From Thermoanaerobaculia bacterium (GTDB lineage Bacteria; Bacteroidota; Bacteroidia; Chitinophagales; Saprospiraceae), in contig JAKLJF010000115.1 of assembly GCA_023151335.1 (NCBI GenBank), positions 1-10,703 on the forward strand: a stretch of DNA of 10,703 nt, given 5' to 3'. Below the pieces are notes generated by a model that saw only the letters and a program-made list of their open reading frames with translations, did no database searches and was not told the DNA's origin. Both the position numbers and the translations under genes were made by a program. This document shows positions 1 to 6,176 of the stretch, piece after piece (positions within the stretch are counted from its first letter, which is position 1; every line of letters begins with the position of its first letter).

Positions 1-1923
1 TTGTAAAATATTCCAGGTGATCTCGCCCCGCGCCATGAGCTCCCGGGAGAATGCCAGGCTGGTATTGCGGTGCGCAATGGCATTTTGCCCGCCGGTATCC
101 CAATTGTCGAGGTATTCTACAAATTCGGGGACGCGGTTTTTGCTCAGGGCAATATTGCCGCCGACTTGCAGGCGGCCCGGCAGGCGACCGCTTGCCTCCA
201 GTTCCAGGCCGGCCCGGTAGCTGCGCGGTACATTGGTGCGGATATACGCCCCCACGTCGTTGATGCGTCCGTCGAGTACCAATTGGTCGCGGTATCGCAT
301 GTAAAAAAGATTGGCCGAGGCCTGCCAATCCGGCCGGGTCGTCCGGACGCCCCCCTCCCAATCGTACAAACGCTCGGCTTTTGGCCGGCTGTCCGGGGTG
401 GATTGCGTGTAATCGTCGCGGTTGGGTTCGCGGTTCCCTACGCCAAAGAAAGCGTAGGCGTTCCAGCCCGGGCTGAATTGCCAGTTCACACCGGCCTTTG
501 GGTTAAAAAACGGCAGTGCCGCTGTTTGGGTCACGTTATTTTGGTCGTTGTCGAAACCGAGGAATTCATAATGAACGTGCCTGAATTGCAGGTCGATAAA
601 AGCGGACCATCCCCGCCGGAAATGAAGTTCTATTTTCCCGAAAAGATTGGCGTCGCGTTTGTCCGCGTTGTTATCATAGTACCGGAAATCTTTCGGCGCC
701 CCAAAGTTTGCCCAGATCACCTCGCCAAAATGTTGCCCCTCGTACCGGCTCAGGGCGCCGCCCAGTAAAAGCAGCGGCGGCGCCGTCAGCTGCGGCGGGT
801 TGAGCATCGGCGACCAGCGCAGGGCGAAGGTGCCCCCGTAAAAATGATTGTCCAGCCAGCGCCGGCGCACCAGGTCGGTTTCCGTCAGCATGGTGTCGCC
901 GAGAACAACCGGCGGCAGGTTGTAGTTTTCCAGCGTTTGACCCGCTTTATACTGTTCGTAAAAACCGAAGGCGCGGGTATAATGGCCGTTCAGTTGCAGG
1001 CTCCAGCCCCGGTTGAACAGGCGCTTATAATGCAGCAGGTAATGCCCCTGGGTGTAATCGTCCACTTCGTTGGGATATGGATCGCCCGGTTTTTCGGTAC
1101 CGGCCGTATTAAAGCGGCGCAAACTGTCGATATCCAGGTATTGGGCAGGCAGGCCGTTCCAGGCCTGGTAAGTAACTTCCTTTCCGGAAAGGATATGCCC
1201 GGAAAGCGATTGCCGCTCGTCGATATACGTGCCGGACACGTGGTAAGAACGCAGGTCGGCCGAAGCCCGGTTGACGTAGCCATCGGAAACGATTTGCGAA
1301 AGGCGTCCGGTAAAGGCCACTTTGCCGCCGAGCAGACCGGTGCCCAGCAGGGCGGAGTGTTTCCGGGTGGAAAACGACCCCAATGAATTGGTGACAACGG
1401 CAAAAGGCTCCGCGCTGACCTGCGAAAGGTCGAGGTTGACCGTGGCGCCAAAAGCCCCGGCGCCATTAGTACTGCTGCCCACGCCGCGCTGCACCTGTAT
1501 TTCCGCCGCCGAGGCAGCCAGGTCGGGCAGATCGACCCAAAATACGCCCTGGCTTTCCGCGTCGTTGAGCGGTACGCCGTTGATCGTCACGTTGATGCGC
1601 GTCGGGTCGCTGCCCCGGATGCGCATACCCGTGTAACCGATACCCGTGCCGGCATCGGAACTTTCCACCAACGAGGGCACGCTGGTCAGCAAAAAGGGAA
1701 CATCCTGGGCCTGGTACGTTTTGGCCAGTTTTTCAGCCCTGAAATTGGTGTGCGGCACCGGCGAGCGTTCGCCGGTACGGGTCGCCTGGATCACCACGGT
1801 GCGCAACAGCAGGGAATCAGGCAAAGAGCCGGAATTTTGAGCCGAAAGAAAAACGGAACAGCACAACAGGAACAGCAAAGCGCCAGGGCTCCCGTGTTGC
1901 CTGTTTAAATTGATCCTGAACAT
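1..1923 (-). CDS. TonB-dependent outer-membrane receptor, probable thiamine importer (3' end off window)
   Basis: This reading frame is open from ATG at 1923 to the left edge (641 codons, no stop), so the C-terminal end of the barrel is missing. Residues 1-28 form a signal peptide: a basic start, then a hydrophobic stretch LLFLLCCSVFLS, with likely cleavage after SAQ. A plug domain follows from about residue 42 (VVIQATRTGE). It contains the typical GMRIRGSDPTRINVTING, NDAESQ and VQRGVGSSTNGAGAFGATVN segments. The rest is alternating beta strands rich in aromatic and Arg/Asn residues, as in 22-strand receptors. There is no N-terminal carboxypeptidase-like domain and no SusD-like partner in view. 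Such receptors import scarce ligands across the outer membrane using TonB energy. The ligand is inferred, not seen: a TPP riboswitch precedes the gene, as in the Bacteroides thiamine receptors (OMR1 type). The receptor assignment is firm; thiamine specificity is probable. Confidence 0.9.
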   Translation of the reverse strand, partial: MFRINLNRQHGSPGALLFLLCCSVFLSAQNSGSLPDSLLLRTVVIQATRTGERSPVPHTNFRAEKLAKTYQAQDVPFLLTSVPSLVESSDAGTGIGYTGMRIRGSDPTRINVTINGVPLNDAESQGVFWVDLPDLAASAAEIQVQRGVGSSTNGAGAFGATVNLDLSQVSAEPFAVVTNSLGSFSTRKHSALLGTGLLGGKVAFTGRLSQIVSDGYVNRASADLRSYHVSGTYIDERQSLSGHILSGKEVTYQAWNGLPAQYLDIDSLRRFNTAGTEKPGDPYPNEVDDYTQGHYLLHYKRLFNRGWSLQLNGHYTRAFGFYEQYKAGQTLENYNLPPVVLGDTMLTETDLVRRRWLDNHFYGGTFALRWSPMLNPPQLTAPPLLLLGGALSRYEGQHFGEVIWANFGAPKDFRYYDNNADKRDANLFGKIELHFRRGWSAFIDLQFRHVHYEFLGFDNDQNNVTQTAALPFFNPKAGVNWQFSPGWNAYAFFGVGNREPNRDDYTQSTPDSRPKAERLYDWEGGVRTTRPDWQASANLFYMRYRDQLVLDGRINDVGAYIRTNVPRSYRAGLELEASGRLPGRLQVGGNIALSKNRVPEFVEYLDNWDTGGQNAIAHRNTSLAFSRELMARGEITWNILQ

Positions 1924-1950
1924 GAAGTGAAAAATTAAGTGAAACATCCA

Positions 1951-1971
1951 TTGCCGAAGGGGCTTCGGCAA
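1951..1971 (-). terminator. Leader hairpin between TPP riboswitch and receptor gene (possible expression platform)
   Basis: On the minus strand TTGCCGAAG pairs perfectly with CTTCGGCAA around a CCC loop (9 bp). The hairpin lies 21 nt downstream of the riboswitch 3' end and 27 nt upstream of the receptor ATG. The sequence after it is only moderately U-rich (GTTTCAC, then AATTTTTCAC), so it is not a textbook intrinsic terminator. Its position suggests it is the output element of the riboswitch, acting on termination or on translation initiation. The stem is seen; the role is inferred. Confidence 0.5.
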
Positions 1972-1992
1972 CGTGGTGATGTCACTAACCCG

Positions 1993-2066
1993 CTCATTCC
2001 CTTCCCGGCATTACCCGGGCAGGTTCGAAGGGTGTAATCTCAGCCCTAAAAGGGCACCCCGATGAG
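1993..2066 (-). promoter_or_regulatory. TPP (thiamine pyrophosphate) riboswitch
   Basis: The minus strand carries the THI-element signature in order: P1 5' side CTCAT, GGGGTGCC, a short CCTTTTAGG arm, the invariant GGCTGAGA, ACACCC, GAACCTG, CGGGTAATGCCGG, then AGGGA and the P1 3' side ATGAG. CTCAT (2066-2062) pairs with ATGAG (1997-1993) to close the aptamer. This family binds thiamine pyrophosphate and represses the downstream gene when it is plentiful. The downstream gene is the TonB-dependent receptor, about 70 nt away. The aptamer begins 1 nt past the stop codon of the kinase gene at 2068, so it lies in the 3' untranslated region of that gene. Confidence 0.95.
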
Positions 2067-2067
2067 T

Positions 2068-2664
2068 TTATACCGGCAAATTTCCGAAAATTTTCCGTAA
2101 ACGGGCAAGGGTTTGTTCCAGGCGGACCGGGTGCCCGCCCCAGAGGGTCATATAATTCGCGCCGGTATCCTTTAACAATTGCTCATACCAATCAAAAAGA
2201 ATATCCCGCTCGTCCGGATTTTCCCGCAGCGGGTCGGGTTCGGGCGGAAAATCGGGGGCGCAAAGCAGATACAGATCGGCGGGCACGACCGGTCCGTATC
2301 CCTTTTGCCAATGCCAGGCGGATATCTGAGATTTCCGAAGTTTTTCAAACTTCGGAAATCTATACCGGGGGCCTCCAAAACGGTAATGCTCCCAAATCTG
2401 AAGCACCGTCCAGTCCGTATCGCACACCAAAAACCGCCCGGCTTGCCCCCCGTACCACTGCTCCCAAAGCCGCTGCCCCCGGCCGATCGCCTGTAAATCC
2501 TCCCGCGTGTAGCCCCGTCCCAAATGCGCCAAATAAAAGCGGGCGAATTCCGGCGCCCAGACCGTGCGCAACGCGGCGGCCAGGGCAGCAGCCAGCGCCG
2601 TTTTACCCGTCGACTCCGGCCCGGTCAGCACAATTTTGAAAATATGTTGTTTATGTTTTTCCAT
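2068..2664 (-). CDS. NadR-like P-loop ATPase/kinase (AAA_28 type)
   Basis: A 198-residue cytoplasmic protein with no signal peptide. The Walker A loop GPESTGKT is at residues 15-22. A Walker B-like strand FLVCDTD is at 78-84, followed by the TDWTVLQIWEHYRFG segment typical of the nicotinamide riboside kinase half of NadR. ADLYLL (129-134) and a lid-like PEPDPLRENPDER (141-153) follow. NadR kinases phosphorylate nicotinamide riboside; stand-alone homologues are common in Bacteroidota and their substrates are mostly unproven. Here the gene directly precedes a TPP riboswitch and a probable thiamine receptor, so a salvage kinase for thiamine is a reasonable alternative to NAD salvage. No NadR N-terminal adenylyltransferase or repressor domain is present. 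Residues 102-112 are encoded by a palindromic insertion (2329-2361). ATG at 2664 is chosen because the P-loop then lies at the usual distance from the N-terminus. Confidence 0.85.
   Translation of the reverse strand: MEKHKQHIFKIVLTGPESTGKTALAAALAAALRTVWAPEFARFYLAHLGRGYTREDLQAIGRGQRLWEQWYGGQAGRFLVCDTDWTVLQIWEHYRFGGPRYRFPKFEKLRKSQISAWHWQKGYGPVVPADLYLLCAPDFPPEPDPLRENPDERDILFDWYEQLLKDTGANYMTLWGGHPVRLEQTLARLRKIFGNLPV
2329..2361. repeat. Perfect 33-bp palindromic element inside the kinase gene
   Basis: AGATTTCCGAAGTTT (2329-2343) and AAACTTCGGAAATCT (2347-2361) are exact reverse complements (15 bp) around a 3-nt centre TTC. The element covers exactly 11 codons of the kinase gene, residues 102-112 (RFPKFEKLRKS), so it keeps the frame. 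It falls in the loop between the YRFG segment and the ADLYLL strand. It is low in GC and encodes Lys/Arg/Phe-rich sequence, unlike its surroundings. This looks like a small mobile palindrome tolerated in a surface loop. Confidence 0.85.
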
Positions 2665-2668
2665 GTTT

Positions 2669-2696
2669 CCGGTTTAAAACCGGCCCCTTATTTTTG
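2669..2696 (+). promoter_or_regulatory. Divergent promoter region: 7-bp inverted repeat plus -7 element
   Basis: The 52-bp gap between the divergent kinase gene and the 194-aa gene holds CCGGTTT-A-AAACCGG (2669-2683), a 7-bp inverted repeat that could be an operator or a small hairpin. It is followed by TATTTTTG (2689-2696), an exact match to the Bacteroidota -7 consensus TAnnTTTG, reading toward the gene at 2717. No good -33 TTG was found at the expected distance, so the promoter is tentative. Confidence 0.4.
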
Positions 2697-2716
2697 CTTC
2701 CGGAATTTGGATAGTT

Positions 2717-3301
2717 ATGCACGATATTGAACCGCATTTTCGCTGGCGCGACCTTTACGTGGCATCGGAGGATACGCGATCCCCGTTTTACGGGCGCAAG
2801 TACAGCGAATTTTACTTTACCAACAAACTTTATAATTTTTACCTGCACCCCCAATGGGACGAGTTCGGGTCGTCCACGTTGTACGCCAAAATACTGTTTG
2901 CCGATTATGAACAGGGGTATGCCCTGATTGAACTCATCGGCGAATGGAACGACACCCTGCACAACGACATCATGTACCTGAAACGCGAGATCGGGGATGC
3001 CCTGTTTCGCGAAGGGATCAATAAGTTTGTCTTTTTCTGCGACAATGTGCTGAATTTCCACGGCGCCGACGACGATTATTACGCCGAATGGGCGGAAGAA
3101 GTACACGAAGAGGGCGGCTGGATCGTGCTGACCAATACCCGGCTGCACGTCGAACAGGAAATGCACGATTCGCGGCTGCACCACTATCTCAATTTCGGGG
3201 AAGAATACAACGATTTGTTGTGGCGCAGTCAGAAACCGCAGATCGTTTTTTCTCTTTTAGAAGCGATGGTCAGCGGGCGGGTGCGGCGTTTGGCCGGATA
3301 A
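2717..3301 (+). CDS. Conserved Bacteroidota protein of unknown function
   Basis: A 194-residue soluble protein with no signal peptide or membrane segment. It resembles a conserved hypothetical family I recall from Bacteroidota genomes, with the pattern DIEPHFRWRDLYVASED, SPFYGR, LYNFYLHPQWDEFGSSTLY and YALIELIGEWND. It is acidic and rich in aromatic residues (many Tyr, Trp and Phe), with DDDYYAEWAEE near residue 120. No catalytic motif is recognised and I assign no function. It lies 46 bp upstream of era in the same direction, which suggests co-expression. An exact -7 element just before era means era may also be transcribed on its own. ATG at 2717 fits the -7 box at 2689-2696. A long opposite-strand frame overlaps it but lacks protein-like features. 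Confidence 0.85.
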   Translation: MHDIEPHFRWRDLYVASEDTRSPFYGRKYSEFYFTNKLYNFYLHPQWDEFGSSTLYAKILFADYEQGYALIELIGEWNDTLHNDIMYLKREIGDALFREGINKFVFFCDNVLNFHGADDDYYAEWAEEVHEEGGWIVLTNTRLHVEQEMHDSRLHHYLNFGEEYNDLLWRSQKPQIVFSLLEAMVSGRVRRLAG

Positions 3302-3326
3302 AGGATGTTTTCAAAAATTCAGGTGC

Positions 3327-3334
3327 TATGTTTG
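3327..3334 (+). promoter_or_regulatory. Possible -7 promoter element for era
   Basis: TATGTTTG matches the Bacteroidota TAnnTTTG consensus exactly and ends 13 bp before the era ATG. The leader between them is A-rich (GCATAAAAATAAAT). A transcript from here would have a very short 5' untranslated region. No clear -33 TTG is visible, so read-through from the preceding gene is equally possible. Confidence 0.4.
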
Positions 3335-3347
3335 CATAAAAATAAAT

Positions 3348-4274
3348 ATGCCTTCCAACGCTGCACAGCCCCCCGCACCGCCCTTCCGCTCCGGTTTCGT
3401 CAACATCATTGGCCGCCCCAACGCGGGTAAATCCACCCTGATGAACGCCCTGGTGGGCGAGCGCATGAGCATCGTCACGCACAAGCCGCAAACCACCCGC
3501 CACCGCATTCTCGGCATTCTCAGCGGCGAAAACTTTCAACTGGTCTTTTCCGATACGCCCGGCTACGTGCGCCAGCCGGCCTATAAGATGCACCAAACCA
3601 TGAACCGCTTCGTGGAAGGCACGCTCGAAGACGCCGACCTGCTGCTGCTCGTATTCGATCTGACCGAAGAACTGGAAGACGATAATCCGCTGCTCGGCAT
3701 GTTAACTAAAACAAAGGCGCCGGTTTTGCTGGTACTGAATAAAAAAGACCTGGTACACGAACAACGCATCCAGGATGCCCTGAACTGGTGGAAAAAACGC
3801 CTGCCCCTGGCCGACTTTATCGCTATATCCGCGCTGAAGAGCGAAAACACGGCCGAATTGCTGCAAAAAATCCTGTCCTTCCTGCCCGAAGGGCCGGCTT
3901 ATTTCCCGGCGGATCAGTTGACCGACCGGCCGGAGCGATTCTTTGTGAGCGAAATTATCCGGGAACAAATTTTCCTGTTGTACGCCGATGAGATCCCGTA
4001 TTCCTGCGAAGTGGGTATCGAATCTTATAAAGAATCGCATACCAAAATGGGAGAACCCATCGTGCGCATACAGGCAACCATATACGTAATGCGGGAAACG
4101 CAAAAAGCGATTTTACTGGGCAAACAGGGAAGCGCGATCAAAAAACTGGGAACGGCGGCCCGGAAGGAAATTGAACGCTTTATCGAAAACCGCGTACACC
4201 TTGAACTGACCGTGAAAGTGCGCGAAAACTGGCGCGACGACGAAAGGGCTTTGCAACGCTTCGGGTACGAATAA
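3348..4274 (+). CDS. era: GTPase Era
   Basis: A 308-residue GTPase (E. coli Era has 301) that binds the 3' end of 16S rRNA and helps mature the small ribosomal subunit, partly at the membrane. All G motifs are present: G1 GRPNAGKST (22-30), G2 around TTRHR (49-53), G3 DTPGY (69-73), G4 NKKD (131-134) and G5 SALK (161-164). The C-terminal KH RNA-binding domain has its loop GKQGSAIKKLG at 258-268, followed by an amphipathic helix. The start at 3348 leaves a short Pro/Ala-rich N-terminal extension before the first strand, which is acceptable for this phylum. The gene follows the 194-aa protein of unknown function and is followed by about 400 bp of non-coding DNA, so it probably ends its transcription unit. 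Confidence 0.97.
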   Translation: MPSNAAQPPAPPFRSGFVNIIGRPNAGKSTLMNALVGERMSIVTHKPQTTRHRILGILSGENFQLVFSDTPGYVRQPAYKMHQTMNRFVEGTLEDADLLLLVFDLTEELEDDNPLLGMLTKTKAPVLLVLNKKDLVHEQRIQDALNWWKKRLPLADFIAISALKSENTAELLQKILSFLPEGPAYFPADQLTDRPERFFVSEIIREQIFLLYADEIPYSCEVGIESYKESHTKMGEPIVRIQATIYVMRETQKAILLGKQGSAIKKLGTAARKEIERFIENRVHLELTVKVRENWRDDERALQRFGYE

Positions 4275-4279
4275 AAAAA

Positions 4280-4307
4280 GACGGCAGGATGTTAACACCC
4301 TACCGTC
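4280..4307. terminator. Hairpin just after era
   Basis: GACGG pairs with CCGTC, then one mismatch, then AGG pairs with CCT around a loop containing TGTTAACA. It begins 6 nt after the era stop. A run of seven A's precedes it, giving a U-tract only in the minus direction; the plus-strand side has no U-run. It may be a weak or bidirectional terminator, or a processing structure. Confidence 0.4.
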
Positions 4308-4676
4308 AGAAATATAACCCCAAAAAACCTAAGACAAAGATAAAGCACTTAAAAAGTGTTGTGCAAGTATTTTTTAAAAAAAATTTTTTCAAGCGTGAAA
4401 ATTCAGGGAAAACCCTCCGTTTTCTGCAAAAAACAACCACTTGCGTAAAAAAAGTCCCTCCCCATTCATTAATGGAGAAGGACGTCATCAAAACACGCTT
4501 CATTTTAAACCTAGTATCTTAATCGACAGGTCGAATATTTCACTTTCAACGAGGCAAAATTAATATCGATTTTTCGTAAAACAATGTTTTGCCGGGCAAT
4601 TTTGAATTTTTTAATGGAAACCTGATTATTGAGCGGAAACCGCGTTGCTGAAATTTTGCGCCTTAGTAAAATTGCC
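4308..4676. other. AT-rich intergenic region, no gene recognised
   Basis: This stretch separates era from pyrC. It is markedly AT-richer than the flanking genes. It holds long A and T runs at about 4370-4389, a small hairpin CACTT-AAA-AAGTG (4346-4358), and short open frames on both strands with no protein-like composition. I see no tRNA, riboswitch or exact TAnnTTTG element here. It presumably contains the pyrC promoter. Confidence 0.6.
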
Positions 4677-6011
4677 ATGAATAGTATATTGATCCGAAAT
4701 GCCCGGCTGGTCAATCGCGGCAAGATCAGCGAGTGCGACCTGTTTATCCGCCGGGGCCGTATCGAACGCATCGGGGGCGCGATATCCGCGCCGGCTGATT
4801 TTGAACTGGACGCCCGGGGCAACCACGTATTCCCGGGTATCATCGACGACCAGGTGCATTTTCGCGAACCGGGACTGACGCACAAAGCCACTATTGCCAC
4901 CGAAAGCCGCGCCGCGGTGGCGGGGGGCGTCACCTCTTTTATGGAAATGCCCAACGTGCAACCGCCCTCCGTTACACAGGAATTGCTGGAAGCAAAGTAC
5001 CGCATAGGGGCGGCAAGCTCCCTGGCCAATTATTCCTTCTACATGGGCACCACCAACGACAACCTGGAGGAAGTGCTGCGCACCGACCCCACACGGGTAT
5101 GCGGCATCAAAATATTTATGGGCAGCAGCACCGGTAATATGCTGGTGGACGATCATACTATGCTCGAAAATATCTTTGCCAAGGCCCCTACCCTCATTGC
5201 CACCCACTGCGAAGACGAAGCCACCGTACGCCGTAACCTCGAACGGTACAAACAAAAATATCCCGGCCGACTCACCGCCGCGCATCATCCCAAGATCCGG
5301 AATGTGGAGGCTTGTCTGTTGTCGTCGTCCCGCGCCGTGGAACTGGCCAAAAAGTACGGCACCCGGCTACATATTCTGCACATCTCCACCCGCGACGAAC
5401 TGGCATTGTTCGACAACACCCTTCCACTGGAACAAAAACGGATCACCGCCGAAGTGTGTGTGCATCACCTGCACTTCCATTCCGGCCATTACCGGCGCTA
5501 CGGCAACCTGATCAAGTGTAATCCGGCGATCAAATCCCACCTCCACCGCGACGCCCTGCTGCCGGCCCTGCTCGACGACCGGCTCGACGTGGTTGCCACC
5601 GACCACGCCCCGCATACCCTGGAAGAAAAGAATCAGCCGTACCTCCAGGCGCCTTCCGGCATCCCCCTGGTGCAACATTCCCTCAACCTCATGCTGGAGT
5701 TTTACCACGCCGGAAAAATATCGCTGGAAAAAATCGCTGAAAAAATGTGTCACGCCCCGGCCATCGCTTTCCGGGTAAAAGACCGGGGCTTCCTCGACGA
5801 GGGCAGCTGGGCCGACCTGTCGGTCGTTGACATCGACCGCCGGTGGCGGGTATCTGCCGACAACATATACTATAAGTGCGCCTGGTCGCCCTTTGCCGGC
5901 CATACCTTCCGGGGCCAAGTGCTCACTACCCTGGTCAGCGGCCACCTCGCCTGGCATGAAGGGCGTTTCAACGAGACGAAAATGGGCGAACGGCTGTTGT
6001 TTGAGCGGTGA
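4677..6011 (+). CDS. pyrC: Dihydroorotase
   Basis: A 444-residue amidohydrolase that interconverts N-carbamoyl-aspartate and dihydroorotate, the third step of de novo pyrimidine synthesis. Visible motifs are GIIDDQVHFREPG (54-66), the bridging lysine in GIKIFMGSSTGNM (K145), ATHCED (H177), LHILHIST (H232, H235) and VATDHAPH (D309). The first metal ligand of the usual H-x-H pair is Gln (Q59), with H61 and R63 kept. I recall this DDQVHFREPG form from other Bacteroidota dihydroorotases, so it is probably clade-typical. The N-terminal strand and C-terminal part form the composite domain of cyclic amidohydrolases. ATG at 4677 is preferred over an in-frame TTG at 4629, because the protein then starts directly with the expected strand SILIRNARLVN. 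Hydantoinase or allantoinase are less likely given K145 and the motif spacing. Confidence 0.93.
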   Translation: MNSILIRNARLVNRGKISECDLFIRRGRIERIGGAISAPADFELDARGNHVFPGIIDDQVHFREPGLTHKATIATESRAAVAGGVTSFMEMPNVQPPSVTQELLEAKYRIGAASSLANYSFYMGTTNDNLEEVLRTDPTRVCGIKIFMGSSTGNMLVDDHTMLENIFAKAPTLIATHCEDEATVRRNLERYKQKYPGRLTAAHHPKIRNVEACLLSSSRAVELAKKYGTRLHILHISTRDELALFDNTLPLEQKRITAEVCVHHLHFHSGHYRRYGNLIKCNPAIKSHLHRDALLPALLDDRLDVVATDHAPHTLEEKNQPYLQAPSGIPLVQHSLNLMLEFYHAGKISLEKIAEKMCHAPAIAFRVKDRGFLDEGSWADLSVVDIDRRWRVSADNIYYKCAWSPFAGHTFRGQVLTTLVSGHLAWHEGRFNETKMGERLLFER

Positions 6012-6176
6012 GCAAGGATTTAAGCCAAAAGCCTCTGCCATGAAAAACATAAACCGGAAAGGGAAATATTGATTTGAATTCTTCGCGGTTTCAGACTTTC
6101 CGAACGAACTTTGCGCGCCCTGTAAAAGGCCTTACCAGATATTCCTGACTTTTCCACAAGCGACTACTACCAGCCA

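Noticed and set aside
70..1386. Long plus-strand open frames of 232 and 180 codons at 70-768 and 844-1386
   Set aside because: They lie opposite the TonB receptor, whose minus-strand frame is open for 641 codons with clear signal peptide, plug and barrel sequence. The plus-strand translations show no recognisable fold.
2651..3184. 177-codon minus-strand open frame over the 194-aa gene
   Set aside because: The plus-strand protein has family-like sequence and a promoter element before it. The antisense frame would also overlap the start of the kinase gene and shows no domain.
4629..4676. TTG start giving a 16-residue extension of dihydroorotase
   Set aside because: The extension has no family counterpart, and ATG at 4677 places the start right before the expected first strand.
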